From Streptomyces sp. T12 (GTDB lineage: Bacteria > Actinomycetota > Actinomycetes > Streptomycetales > Streptomycetaceae): a DNA stretch of 64,000 nt. Below are positions 33,202 through 41,854 of the stretch, piece after piece. The stretch is from the NCBI RefSeq assembly GCF_028736035.1, contig NZ_CP117866.1:9341001-9405000 (forward strand), read 5' to 3'. Within the stretch, counting starts at the first letter, position 1; each line of letters opens with the position of its first letter. The translations under genes and the position numbers were made by a program. The notes below the pieces were generated by a model, which did no database searches, had not been told where the DNA came from, and saw only the letters and a list, made by a program, of their open reading frames with translations.

Positions 33202-35675
33202 TGCGTCCCCCTCGCCAACCGGTCGGCGGCCGGAGTGGGCGCGCCGCCTGTGTAAGTGATCCGCCACAGCGCCGACTTGGCGTCCGAGGTGAAGAAGCCG
33301 CGGCCGTAGTCGAGCACGTACAGCGCGCCGTCCGGACCGAACTTCCAGTCCATGAGGTTCTTGATGCCGTCGTTGCCGATCGGCACGATCTTCTTCAACG
33401 ACTCCGAGTGGACCGGCAGACCGCCGTCACCGTGCGTCTTCGGGTCGGTGATCACCGCGTTGCGCGGCTGGTCGGCGTCGTAGAAGTCGCCGACGAACCA
33501 TTTGCCGTCCCAGTAGGCCGGCCACTTGGTCTCGTCGGCGCTCGCCGCGTCGTACCGGTAGACCGGTCCGTTCATCGCGGCCTGGCCGCCGCCCTTGAGC
33601 CACGGCAGCAGATAGGTGGACTCCTCCTGCTTGTACGACGGGACGCCGTTCGCGTCGCGCGGGAAGTCCGGGGCGCCGCCCTGGGGCGAGTACCAGATGT
33701 TGTTCCCGGTGACCGGCGGGAGGTTGACGAGGCCGTCGTTGTTGGGCGACTCGTTCTTCGGGTGGTCGCAGTCGTACCAGCCCAGCGGCTTGGTCGGGTC
33801 GGGCAGATTGCGGTCCCGGTAGGGCTGCTTGTTGCCCATGCAGTACGGCCAGCCCCGGTTGCTCGCCTTGGTGATGACGGCGAAGGTGTCGTACTTCGCC
33901 GGGCCCCATGTGGGGGAGGGCGTCGAGGCGTCCGGGCCGACCCAGCCCGCGTACAGGATGTCCGTCTGCTGGTCGACGAAGATGCGAGCGGGGTTCCTGA
34001 CGCCCATCACATAGATCTCGCCGCGCGTCTTGCCGCCGCCCTCGTCGGTCTCCCGGCCCGTGAAGAGGTTGCCCTCCGGCAGCGTGTACGTGCCGTCCGG
34101 CTCCGGGTGGATGCGCAGGATCTTGCCGTTGAGGTTGTTGGTGTTGCCGGCGGTACGGCGCGCGTCGGCGAAGGACACGCCCTTGTAGTTCGGCTCCGGG
34201 TTGTTGCCCGAGTAACCGTCGCTGAAGCGGCTGGAGTTGTTGTCGCCGGTCGCGATGTACAGGTTGCCCTGGGAGTCCCAGGTCATCCCGCCGCCCGCGT
34301 GGCAGCAACTGTGGATCTGCACGGGCCACTTGAGCAGCACCTTCTCACTGCCCAGGTCCAGCTGGTTGGTGGCCAGGTCGAGCGTGAAGCGGGAGACACG
34401 CCGCTCGGCCATCCGCGTGTCGCGGTTGATCTGCGCGTGCGGGGTGTAGTGCAGATACACCCAGCCGTTCTCCTCGAAGCGCGGGTCCAGCTCGATGCCG
34501 AGGAGCCCCTCCTCGACCTTGATCAGCTCGTCGCCACCGCCCTTGTTGCCGAAGACCGTCAACGCCCCGGCAAGCGTGACCTTCTTGGTCTTGGGGTCGT
34601 AGACGTGGATCTCGCCCTTGCCCTTGCCGATGTCCGGGTTGTTCCAGTCGGTGATCACCGGCTGGGAGGAGTCGGCGCCGCCCCGGCCGATGTAGAGCAC
34701 GCGGCCGTCGGGCGCCGTGACCAGGCCGTGCGGCTCGCCGATCTGGTCGTTTTGGCCGGGCTGGTTGGCCTGGGTGAGGCGCTCGGCCTTGTAGTTGCCG
34801 GTGATGGTGGCCTTGCAGTCGGCCCGCACGAGCCGGGTGGTCCACAGCAGGGCGCCGCGCAGATGCGTACGGAAGTCGCTCTCGTCGTACGACGACACCG
34901 TGCCGCCCATGCCCGTGTAGAAGGAGCGGCCGCCGTCGTAGTCACGGCACCAACTCACCGGATGGTCCCAGCCGTTGGCGCTCGTGCCCGGCTGGTAGCT
35001 CGACTCCCGTACCCGGGCGACGGTGTGCACCGCACCCGACGGGTTCTTCGCCCAGTTCAGCCACTTGTCCGGCCGTTTCCACTGCACCGGAAGCTCCTTG
35101 GTGGCCGGATGCTGCCGGTCACCGACCTCGACGACGGCCCGCTGGACGTTCGTCGGGCCCCCGGACGCCGGTCGGGCGCCGACGAGACCGGTGAACCAGT
35201 CCGAGTACGGCTCGGCACGGGCCGCGTCATGGATGCCGACGAAACCGCCGCCCGCCTCCATATAGGCCTCCAGGCCCGCCTCCTGCTCGGGGTCGAGGAC
35301 GTCGCCGCCGCCGGTGAGGAACACGATGGCGTTGAAACGGCCCAGCTCGGTCTCATCGGTGAAGACCGAGGCGTCGTTCGTGGCCTCGACCTTGAAACGC
35401 TGATCGGTCGGACCCGACAGGCCGATCTTCTCGATCGCCTCGATGCCGGCGTTCACCAGAGGCGACTCGTCGCCGGCGGCCGCGGACCCGTAGAAGATGA
35501 GCACCCGAACATTCGCGCCGCCTGGCGGCGACTTGACGGACATCGTTGTCAGGGGTGGCTCCGGAACCGGGCGTGCGTCGGCCGCCGGAGCCGACATCAG
35601 TCCGGCGGCGACGATCCCGGTGGTCACAGTGGCCACCCAGGTCTGTCTTCTCGTGCTCAACCCTCGTAAGTGCAT
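33198..35675 (-). CDS. secreted ThuA domain-glucose/sorbosone dehydrogenase fusion
   Basis: An 825-residue exported protein. A signal peptide covers about residues 1-35. Residues 55-275 are a ThuA-like domain (VLIFYGSAAAGDESP, GGGFVGIHDA, GRSFYTGMGG), a glutamine-amidotransferase-like fold tied to trehalose utilisation. Residues 300-820 are a six-bladed glucose/sorbosone dehydrogenase-type propeller (EPHGLVTAPDGRVLYIGRGG, GLLGIELDPRFEENGWVYLHYTP, GGGMTWDSQGNLYIATGD, GVRNPARIFVD, DWKFGPDGALYVLDYG), a family that often uses PQQ. GGAGG 5 bases before the ATG at 35675 fixes the start. Translation is coupled to the cupredoxin-DUF1080 gene; the small laccase gene is divergent. Confidence 0.83.
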   Translation of the reverse strand: MHLRGLSTRRQTWVATVTTGIVAAGLMSAPAADARPVPEPPLTTMSVKSPPGGANVRVLIFYGSAAAGDESPLVNAGIEAIEKIGLSGPTDQRFKVEATNDASVFTDETELGRFNAIVFLTGGGDVLDPEQEAGLEAYMEAGGGFVGIHDAARAEPYSDWFTGLVGARPASGGPTNVQRAVVEVGDRQHPATKELPVQWKRPDKWLNWAKNPSGAVHTVARVRESSYQPGTSANGWDHPVSWCRDYDGGRSFYTGMGGTVSSYDESDFRTHLRGALLWTTRLVRADCKATITGNYKAERLTQANQPGQNDQIGEPHGLVTAPDGRVLYIGRGGADSSQPVITDWNNPDIGKGKGEIHVYDPKTKKVTLAGALTVFGNKGGGDELIKVEEGLLGIELDPRFEENGWVYLHYTPHAQINRDTRMAERRVSRFTLDLATNQLDLGSEKVLLKWPVQIHSCCHAGGGMTWDSQGNLYIATGDNNSSRFSDGYSGNNPEPNYKGVSFADARRTAGNTNNLNGKILRIHPEPDGTYTLPEGNLFTGRETDEGGGKTRGEIYVMGVRNPARIFVDQQTDILYAGWVGPDASTPSPTWGPAKYDTFAVITKASNRGWPYCMGNKQPYRDRNLPDPTKPLGWYDCDHPKNESPNNDGLVNLPPVTGNNIWYSPQGGAPDFPRDANGVPSYKQEESTYLLPWLKGGGQAAMNGPVYRYDAASADETKWPAYWDGKWFVGDFYDADQPRNAVITDPKTHGDGGLPVHSESLKKIVPIGNDGIKNLMDWKFGPDGALYVLDYGRGFFTSDAKSALWRITYTGGAPTPAADRLARGTQ

Positions 35676-35853
35676 GGGCACCTCCACGGTCACAGCAACA
35701 GCGACAAGGAAGCTAGACCCCTTTGAACGACTCGCCAATACCTATGGCCGTACTGGGACCAACTTTGTCCTGAGTGTGGATAAACGGGGGAGTGGCCGGT
35801 ACCGTCTCACCGGTTCATCCCCGTAATTTCCGTACCGCCGTGGGGAGTTCGGC

Positions 35854-36861
35854 ATGAACGAGGGCAGCTTCGACAGACGCGGCTTCGACCGGCGTGCCTT
35901 CAACAGGCGCGTGTTGCTGGGCGGCGCGACCGTCGCGACATCGTTGTCCCTGGCGTCGGTGCCCGAGGCCATGGGTGCCGACACGCCGCCGCGGACCGCC
36001 CCGGCCGGCGGCGAGGTCAGACACATCAAGCTGTACGCCGAGAAACTCGCCGACGGGCAGATGGGCTACGGCCTGGAGAAGGGCAAGGCCACGATCCCCG
36101 GCCCGCTCATCGAGCTCAACGAGGGCGACACCCTGCACGTCGAGTTCGAGAACACGATGGACGTGCCGGTGAGCCTGCACGTCCACGGCCTCGACTACGA
36201 GATCACCAGCGACGGCACGAAGTTGAACAAGAGCGACGTCGAACCCGGCGGCACCCGCACCTACACCTGGCGCACCCACGCCCCCGGCCGCCGCAAGGAC
36301 GGCACCTGGCGGGCGGGCAGCGCGGGCTACTGGCACTACCACGACCACGTCGTCGGCACCGAGCACGGCACGGGCGGCATCCGCAAGGGCCTCTACGGCC
36401 CGGTGATCGTCCGGCGCAAGGGCGACATCCTCCCGGACGCGACCCACACCATCGTCTTCAACGACATGCTCATCAACAACAAGCCCGCGCACAGCGGCCC
36501 GAACTACGAGGCGACGGTGGGCGATCGCGTCGAGTTCGTGATGATCACGCACGGCGAGTACTACCACACCTTCCACCTGCACGGTCACCGCTGGGCGGAC
36601 AACCGCACGGGCATGCTCGCCGGGCCCGACGACCCCAGCCAGGTCATCGACAACAAGATCGTCGGCCCGGCGGACTCGTTCGGGTTCCAGGTGATCGCGG
36701 GGGAGGGGGTCGGGGCGGGGGCGTGGATGTACCACTGCCATGTGCAGAGCCATTCCGACATGGGGATGGTGGGGTTGTTCCTGGTCAAGAAGGCCGACGG
36801 GACGATTCCCGGGTACGAGCCGCACGAGCACGGAAATCAGGTGGGCGGGCATGAGCACTGA
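35854..36861 (+). CDS. two-domain small laccase (SLAC)
   Basis: A 335-residue multicopper oxidase of the two-domain Streptomyces type, which works as a trimer and passes electrons from phenols or other donors to oxygen. A twin-arginine signal ([18 protein letters not shown]) directs export. All four copper motifs are present: HVHG (109-112), WHYHDH (160-165), HTFHLHGH (238-245) and [12 protein letters not shown] (294-305), the last giving the type 1 site. Length and order match S. coelicolor SLAC/EpoA. It is divergent from the ThuA-sugar dehydrogenase operon across 178 bp. Confidence 0.95.
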   Translation: MNEGSFDRRGFDRRAFNRRVLLGGATVATSLSLASVPEAMGADTPPRTAPAGGEVRHIKLYAEKLADGQMGYGLEKGKATIPGPLIELNEGDTLHVEFENTMDVPVSLHVHGLDYEITSDGTKLNKSDVEPGGTRTYTWRTHAPGRRKDGTWRAGSAGYWHYHDHVVGTEHGTGGIRKGLYGPVIVRRKGDILPDATHTIVFNDMLINNKPAHSGPNYEATVGDRVEFVMITHGEYYHTFHLHGHRWADNRTGMLAGPDDPSQVIDNKIVGPADSFGFQVIAGEGVGAGAWMYHCHVQSHSDMGMVGLFLVKKADGTIPGYEPHEHGNQVGGHEH

Positions 36862-36875
36862 CGGATCATGGACGG

Positions 36876-37799
36876 GTGACTCTCCTCCTCACCCGCAGTG
36901 ATCTGGAAGCCCTACTGGAGCCGGAGGCCTGTATCGAGGCCCTGCGGGAGGGCTTCCGGTCCGCGGACACCGTGTCGATCGCGGGACAGCGTGTACGTAC
37001 GGACCTGCCCTTCCCCGGCACAGCCACCGCCCTGATCCCGGGCCTGCTGCCCGGCGTCCCGGCCTACACCGTGAAGGTCAACGCCAAGTTCCCCGGCGCC
37101 CGGCCCGCCCTGCGCGGGGTGATCTGCCTGCACAGCGGCGTGGACGGCGAGCTGCTCGCCCTGCTCGACTCGGCGACGGTCACGGCATGGCGGACGGGGC
37201 TGGCGGCGGCGCTGGGCACGCATCTGCTCGCCGGTCCGGGTGAAGTGCTGGGGGTGATCGAGGCGGGGGCCCAGGCCGAACTGGTGGTCCGGGGACTCGC
37301 GGCGCTACGACCTCGCGCAGGCCTGGTCGTCCATGACACGTCCGCCGACCGCGCCGCGGAGTTCGCCGGGCGACACGGTGGGCGGATGCTGTCCTGCGCG
37401 GCGGAGGTCGCCGCGACCGCCGACGTCGTCCTGTCGGCGACATGGTCGAGAAAGCCGCTGCTGCGCCTGGCGGACACCAGGAAGGGGCAGCACTTCACGA
37501 GCCTGGGGGCGGACGAGCCGGGCAAGGCGGAGCTGGCGGTCGATCTGCTGGAGGCCGCGACGGTCGTGGTCGACGACCGTGAACTAGCGGTGCGCATGGG
37601 CGCGTTGGCGCACGGCGGGGCCGCCGAGGCGACCTTGGGCGAGGTGGTGCGGGGTGAGCATCCGGGGCGCGTGAGCGCCGAGGGCCGTACCGTCTACGCG
37701 CCGGTCGGGCTGCCCTGGCAGGACCTGGCGCTGAGCTGGGTGGCGTACCGGGCGGCGGAGGAGGAGGGTGTCGGGCGGCGAGTGGATCTGCTGGCGTGA
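36876..37799 (+). CDS. ornithine cyclodeaminase/mu-crystallin family protein
   Basis: A 307-residue NAD(P)-dependent family member. Family blocks are TVKVNAKFPGA, GELLALLDSATVTAWRTGLAAALG, and a Rossmann segment GVIEAGAQAELVVRGL. In the last, Glu129 stands where the first glycine of GxGxQ is usual, which may change cofactor binding. Relatives include ornithine cyclodeaminase, alanine dehydrogenase and ketimine reductase, so the reaction cannot be named. The GTG start lies 15 bp after the laccase stop, so the two may be co-transcribed. Confidence 0.78.
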   Translation: MTLLLTRSDLEALLEPEACIEALREGFRSADTVSIAGQRVRTDLPFPGTATALIPGLLPGVPAYTVKVNAKFPGARPALRGVICLHSGVDGELLALLDSATVTAWRTGLAAALGTHLLAGPGEVLGVIEAGAQAELVVRGLAALRPRAGLVVHDTSADRAAEFAGRHGGRMLSCAAEVAATADVVLSATWSRKPLLRLADTRKGQHFTSLGADEPGKAELAVDLLEAATVVVDDRELAVRMGALAHGGAAEATLGEVVRGEHPGRVSAEGRTVYAPVGLPWQDLALSWVAYRAAEEEGVGRRVDLLA

Positions 37800-37824
37800 G
37801 TTCCGGGAGCGGTTTCGGTGATCC

Positions 37825-37836
37825 GAGAGCGCTCTC
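37825..37836. promoter_or_regulatory. LacI-type operator palindrome
   Basis: GAGAGCGCTCTC is a perfect 12-bp palindrome with the central CG expected for LacI-family operators. It lies 56 bp upstream of the GTG of the LacI-family gene, in the promoter position, which suggests autoregulation. It also lies downstream of the cyclodeaminase gene. Confidence 0.75.
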
Positions 37837-37891
37837 ACCCGGCTCCCGTCGCGGCTATCCTGATCCGCACCCGCCCACGAGGAGCCCCGAA

Positions 37892-38929
37892 GTGACCGAC
37901 ACCGCCCAGCGCCCCACCCTGGAGGCCGTGGCCGCACGGGCCGGGGTCTCGCGGGCCACCGTGTCCCGGGTGGTCAACGGCGGCGACGGGGTGCGGGAGC
38001 CGCTCGTGGAGCGGGTCCGCAAGGCGGTGGAGGAGCTCGGGTACGTGCCCAACCAGGCCGCCCGCAGCCTGGTGACCCGGCGGCACGACGCCGTCGCCGT
38101 CGTCGTCGCCGAACCGGAGACCCGCGTCTTCGCCGACCCCTTCTTCGCGCTGCAACTCCGGGGGATCAGCAAGGAGTTGACGGCACATGACAACCAGCTG
38201 GTACTGCTCCTGACGGAGGGCCGGGACGACCACGCCCGCGTCGGCCGCTACCTCGCCGGCGGGCACGTCGACGGAGCGCTCGTCTTCTCACTGCACCTCG
38301 ACGACCCGCTGCCCGGCCTGATCCAGCACGCCGGAGTCCCCACCGTGTTCGGCGGACGCCCCGACTGGAGCGGCGACCGGCGTGGCGTGGTGTACGTCGA
38401 CAGCGACAACCGTGGCGGCGCACGCGACGCCGTACGCCACCTCGCCGGCCTCGGCCGCACCCGCATCGCGCACATCACCGGCGCCCTCGACCAGACGTCG
38501 GCGGTGGACCGGCTCGACGGCTACCGGGATGTCATGGTCGACGCCGATCCGCGGCTCATCGTCGAGGGCGACTTCACGCCGGCCGGCGGCGAGCGGGCGA
38601 TGCGTGAGCTCCTCCAGCGCTGCCCGGACCTGGATGCCGTGTTCGCCGCCAACGATCTCACCGCGGCCGGGGCTCTGCGGGTGTTGCGCGAGTCGGGGCG
38701 GCGGGTGCCGGAGGACGTCGCGGTGGTCGGGTTCGACGACATGCTGCCGATCGCGGAACAGACCGAGCCCTCGCTCACGACGGTCCGTCAGGACATAGAG
38801 GAGATGGGCCGGTTGATGGCCCGGCTGTTGCTCCGGGGGCTCGACCGGCGCACCGCCGAGCGGGGCGTCGGCGCCGCACCGTCCAGCGTGGTGCTGCCGA
38901 CCACATTGGTGCGGCGCGCGTCCGCCTAG
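37892..38929 (+). CDS. LacI-family transcriptional regulator
   Basis: A 345-residue sugar-responsive regulator. The N-terminal helix-turn-helix and hinge read PTLEAVAARAGVSRATVSRVVNG and VPNQAARSLVTRR; the rest is a periplasmic-binding-protein-like ligand domain (VAVVVAEPETRVFADPFF ... AVFAANDLTAAGALRVL ... VAVVGFDDM). The GTG has GAGGAG at 37879-37884. A GAGAGCGCTCTC operator lies just upstream. No sugar transporter is next to it, so its target genes may lie elsewhere or include the nearby secreted carbohydrate cluster; that is speculation. Confidence 0.9.
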   Translation: MTDTAQRPTLEAVAARAGVSRATVSRVVNGGDGVREPLVERVRKAVEELGYVPNQAARSLVTRRHDAVAVVVAEPETRVFADPFFALQLRGISKELTAHDNQLVLLLTEGRDDHARVGRYLAGGHVDGALVFSLHLDDPLPGLIQHAGVPTVFGGRPDWSGDRRGVVYVDSDNRGGARDAVRHLAGLGRTRIAHITGALDQTSAVDRLDGYRDVMVDADPRLIVEGDFTPAGGERAMRELLQRCPDLDAVFAANDLTAAGALRVLRESGRRVPEDVAVVGFDDMLPIAEQTEPSLTTVRQDIEEMGRLMARLLLRGLDRRTAERGVGAAPSSVVLPTTLVRRASA

Positions 38930-38961
38930 GCCGTCCGACGGGAGCTCCGGGTCCCGTGCCC

Positions 38962-39756
38962 TCAGCTCTGCGGCTGTGCGCTCTTGATCACCGCGAAGCG
39001 TGCTCCGTACGGGTCGCTGAGCTTGGCGATACGGCCGACGTCCGGCAGGTCCGTGGCCGGCATCCGGACCGAGCCGCCCAGCTCCTGCGCCCTGGCGACC
39101 GTGGCATCCGTGTCCGCGACCTCGAAGTACGGCAGCCAGTACGCCGGGCCCTGCGCCTCCGCCGGATCGTCGGCCTTGTCGACGACCCCGCCGAACATGG
39201 CGTCCTCGCCCTCCCCGGCAGGGCTGAACGTCGTGTAGGTGCCGCCGTAGAAGTCGAGGGCGAAGGTCTCCAGGCCGAGCGTCGCGTGGTAGAAACCCGC
39301 CGCTGCCGGTACGTCGGTGGTGTACAGCTCCAGCCAGCACAGCGAGCCGGGCTCCTGGACGACGTCGAGGCCCTTGTTGGTGCCGGGCTGCCAGAGGCCG
39401 AAGGGCACGCCCGCCTTGTCGGCGAGGATGGCCATGCGGCCCAGCTCCATCACGTCCATGGGCTGCATCAGCACCGAGCCGTGCGCCTGCTCGGCCGCCT
39501 TCGCGGTGGCGTCCACGTCCGGTGTCTGGAAGTACACCGTCCAGGAGGGCGGACCCTGCTCCTCGGTCGTCTGCATACCGCCGGCCGTCGTCCTCCCGTC
39601 CAGCTGGAAGAGGCCGTAACCGCCGGTCTCGGGCCCGCCCGGCCGGAACCGCCAGCCGAACAGGCCGCCGTAGAAGGAACCGGCGCCCTCGATGTCGGGT
39701 GTGCCGAGGTCGATCCAGTTCGGCGCGCCGGTGACGTAACGGGTGGTGAGCATCAT
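38962..39756 (-). CDS. VOC (glyoxalase/bleomycin resistance-like) two-domain protein
   Basis: About 264 residues with two tandem glyoxalase-fold domains (about 10-125 and 135-255). Each begins with a WIDLGTPD / WLELYTTD strand, then a FYGGLFGW / FYHATLGL helix, and ends with DPYGARFAV-type strands. Proteins of this kind bind metal or small molecules; Streptomyces has many with no assigned role. The first of two adjacent ATGs (39756) is used, but GGAGG is better spaced for the second (39753). It is convergent with the LacI gene, with a short 5-bp hairpin in the gap. Confidence 0.8.
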   Translation of the reverse strand: MMLTTRYVTGAPNWIDLGTPDIEGAGSFYGGLFGWRFRPGGPETGGYGLFQLDGRTTAGGMQTTEEQGPPSWTVYFQTPDVDATAKAAEQAHGSVLMQPMDVMELGRMAILADKAGVPFGLWQPGTNKGLDVVQEPGSLCWLELYTTDVPAAAGFYHATLGLETFALDFYGGTYTTFSPAGEGEDAMFGGVVDKADDPAEAQGPAYWLPYFEVADTDATVARAQELGGSVRMPATDLPDVGRIAKLSDPYGARFAVIKSAQPQS

Positions 39757-39996
39757 CGCCCTCCTCGGAAGGGTCCCGTTGTCCGTTGTGCTCTCTGCTC
39801 TGCCGAGTCTTGCACCGCCCACTGACAATCGCTGCCGGAGCGCTGCCGCCGACCGTTCCTGTTTTTCACCCGTTTCCGCGCGCCGCCGTGCGCCGCAGTA
39901 CTCGGAGGGGGACCATCGAGTCGGCCGGGGGCCCTGCGGCGCGGCGTTGATCCCGCGTTGATCGAACGTTTTTCGCCGACCGGCACGATCCTGCGT

Positions 39997-40251
39997 ATGC
40001 ACACCGAAACGATCACAACGATCACCCCGCCCGACCTGGAATGGCAGCAGGAGGCGTTGTGCGCGCAGACCGGGGCGGACTTCTTCTTCCCCGAGCCGGG
40101 CAGCTCCGTACGGGAGGCGAAGCGGATCTGCGGCCTGTGCCCGATCCGCTCCGCCTGCCTGGAGTACGCGCTCGACAACGACGAACGCTTCGGCGTCTGG
40201 GGCGGCCTGTCGGAGAAGGAACGCCTGGAGCTCAGGCGTACGTCACGCTGA
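39997..40251 (+). CDS. WhiB-like iron-sulfur regulator
   Basis: An 84-residue Wbl protein, a family confined to actinobacteria that binds a 4Fe-4S cluster and controls transcription, often through the principal sigma factor. The four cluster cysteines are Cys22, Cys45, Cys48 and Cys54 (LCAQ ... CGLCPIRSAC), followed by GVWGGLSEKER. The ATG at 39997 gives the usual short N-terminus; an in-frame start 39 bp upstream is less likely. The 240-bp upstream region has a repeated GCGTTGATC (39943 and 39953) of unknown meaning. Confidence 0.92.
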   Translation: MHTETITTITPPDLEWQQEALCAQTGADFFFPEPGSSVREAKRICGLCPIRSACLEYALDNDERFGVWGGLSEKERLELRRTSR

Positions 40252-40257
40252 ACCGCC

Positions 40258-40520
40258 ACGTGCCCGTCCGCCGACGCCGCCGACCGCACTGCGCCCGGCG
40301 ATCGTCCAGCCGAGTAGCGCGTCCATGGGCGCCGGGTCACCGGCGAGTAGATACATGTGGGCCAACTGCACGGTCAGACAGGGCCCGTACGCGTTCCAGG
40401 CCGCCTCGTGCCGGAAGCCGCCGGTGACGAAGTGGGCGTACATCGTGTCGAGCGTGAAGCGTGCCGCGCGCGGTCGATGTCGTCGCCCGGTTTGCCGCCC
40501 ATGTGCAGGCGCACTTTGCG
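40258..40520 (-). pseudogene. frameshifted gene remnant
   Basis: On the minus strand a coding-like stretch reads FTLDTMYAHFVTGGFRHEA, AYGPCLTVQLAHMYLLAGDP and MDALLGWTIAG, with strong third-position GC. Just upstream, the continuation is in another frame (RKVRLHMGGKPGDDIDRARHA), as if one base were lost near 40465. No start codon with a ribosome site and no full domain are present. I do not recognise the family. It looks like the decayed end of a gene lying between the Wbl gene and the desaturase gene. Confidence 0.45.
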
Positions 40521-40548
40521 CCGTAAGTCCCCGGTCCGTGCCCCGGAT

Positions 40549-40622
40549 GCCGTCAGCCGTCAGCCGTCAGCCGTCAGCCGTCAGCCGTCGCCGTCAGCCG
40601 TCAGCCGTCAGCCGTCAGCCGT
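40549..40622. repeat. heptanucleotide tandem repeat (GCCGTCA)n
   Basis: GCCGTCA is repeated from 40549: five full copies, one 6-base copy (GCCGTC at 40584-40589), four more full copies from 40590 to 40617, and a partial copy to 40622. The uniform units without spacers mark a simple microsatellite, probably grown by strand slippage. It lies 40 bp beyond the desaturase stop codon. Confidence 0.95.
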
Positions 40623-40660
40623 GGCGACGGCCCTCGGCCCCGCTGCTCAGCTCCCGCCCC

Positions 40661-41638
40661 TCAAGCCCCAGCCCGAGCCGCCATCCGGGCCTTGCGGGCT
40701 GCCAGCTTCTCGTCGAACTTCAGGGCCTCCGCGTCCAGGCCGCCCATGTACAGGCCCAGTTCCTCCTGGGCCTTCTGGCCCTCGGGGCCGAGGCCGTCGA
40801 TTTCCATGATCTTCAGGAAGCGGAGGACGGGCTGGAGGACGTCGTCGTGGTGGATGCGCAGGTTGTAGACCTCGCCGATGGCCATCTGCGCGGCGGCACG
40901 CTCGAAGCCGGGGATGCCGTGGCCGGGCATGCGGAAGTTGACGACCACGTCCCGCACCGCCTGCATCGTCAGGTCGGGGGCGAGTTCGAACGCGGCCTTC
41001 AGCAGGTTCCGGTAGAAGACCATGTGGAGGTTCTCGTCGGTCGCGATGCGCGCCAGCATGCGGTCGCAGATCGGGTCACCGGACTGGTGGCCGGTGTTGC
41101 GGTGCGAGATGCGGGTCGCGAGCTCCTGGAAGGCGACGTAGGCGACCGAGTGCAGCATCGAGTGCCGGTTGTCCGACTCGAAGCCCTCGCTCATGTGGGA
41201 CATGCGGAACTGCTCCAGCTTGTCCGGGTCCACCGCGCGCGAGGTGAGCAGGTAGTCGCGCATCACGATGCCGTGCCGCCCCTCCTCGGCGGTCCAGCGG
41301 TGCACCCACGTACCCCAGGCGCCGTCACGGCCGAAGAGCGAGGCGATCTCGTGGTGGTAGCTGGGCAGGTTGTCCTCGGTCAGGAGGTTCACGACGAGCG
41401 CGATACGGCCGATCTCGGTGACCTTGGACTGCTCCTTGTCCCAGGCCTCCCCGTCCTCGAACAGGCCGGGGAAGTTGCGGCCGTCCGTCCACGGCACGTA
41501 CTCGTGCGGCATCCAGTCCTTGGCGACCTGCAGATGGCGGTTGAGTTCGTTCTCGACCACTTCCTCCAACGCGTACAGCAGTCGGGCGTCGGTCCAGGCG
41601 GAAGACGGGCTGCCGAGGTGAGGGGAAGTAATCGTCAC
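40661..41638 (-). CDS. acyl-ACP desaturase (soluble di-iron)
   Basis: A 325-residue soluble fatty acid desaturase that puts a double bond into acyl-ACP or acyl-CoA using oxygen. Di-iron ligands are visible: the N-terminal glutamate in ALEEVVENELNRH, TEDNLPSYHHEI, EEGRHG, and DENLHMVF, giving the two ExxH motifs of the family. Length fits DesA-type enzymes of actinobacteria. The start is GTG at 41638. The promoter region carries three tandem ACCTACG...CGTA palindromes, so expression is probably under a TetR-family lipid regulator encoded elsewhere. Confidence 0.92.
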   Translation of the reverse strand: MTITSPHLGSPSSAWTDARLLYALEEVVENELNRHLQVAKDWMPHEYVPWTDGRNFPGLFEDGEAWDKEQSKVTEIGRIALVVNLLTEDNLPSYHHEIASLFGRDGAWGTWVHRWTAEEGRHGIVMRDYLLTSRAVDPDKLEQFRMSHMSEGFESDNRHSMLHSVAYVAFQELATRISHRNTGHQSGDPICDRMLARIATDENLHMVFYRNLLKAAFELAPDLTMQAVRDVVVNFRMPGHGIPGFERAAAQMAIGEVYNLRIHHDDVLQPVLRFLKIMEIDGLGPEGQKAQEELGLYMGGLDAEALKFDEKLAARKARMAARAGA

Positions 41639-41694
41639 GGGAACTCCAGGGGACGCACAACACGGGGCAGGTGACCGGCGAGCGGTTGCCGGAA

Positions 41695-41742
41695 CCTACG
41701 GGATCGTAGGCTACGAACCCGTAGGTTACGAAGCCGTAGGTT
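41695..41742. promoter_or_regulatory. three tandem operators before the desaturase gene
   Basis: Read on the gene's strand, ACCTACG nnnn CGTA occurs three times with a 15-bp period. On the plus strand CGTAGG lies at 41705, 41720 and 41735, with inverted partners CCTACG (41695), CTACG (41711) and TTACG (41726). The first palindrome, CCTACGGGATCGTAGG, is perfect. The block ends 57 bp upstream of the GTG. This resembles sites of TetR-family regulators of unsaturated fatty acid synthesis. Confidence 0.75.
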
Positions 41743-41803
41743 AAGGGCGGTGTAAAGATTGCTGATCAGCCGCCGTGCCGCCGGGATTTCACGGGTGTTG
41801 CAA

Positions 41804-41831
41804 AGCCCCAGGACCCGCAGGTCCCGGGGCT
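41804..41831 (-). terminator. terminator after the DDAH gene
   Basis: AGCCCCAGGACC (41804-41815) and GGTCCCGGGGCT (41820-41831) form a 12-bp stem with one mismatch and a CGCA loop. On the minus strand it is followed by TTTGC. It lies 24 bp beyond the DDAH stop codon, in the expected place for an intrinsic terminator. Confidence 0.8.
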
Positions 41832-41854
41832 GAAAGCGAGATGCGTTCAGTCGG

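Noticed and set aside
40549..40622. Regular repeats suggesting a CRISPR array
   Set aside because: The 7-bp units are directly joined with no spacers and no cas genes are present.
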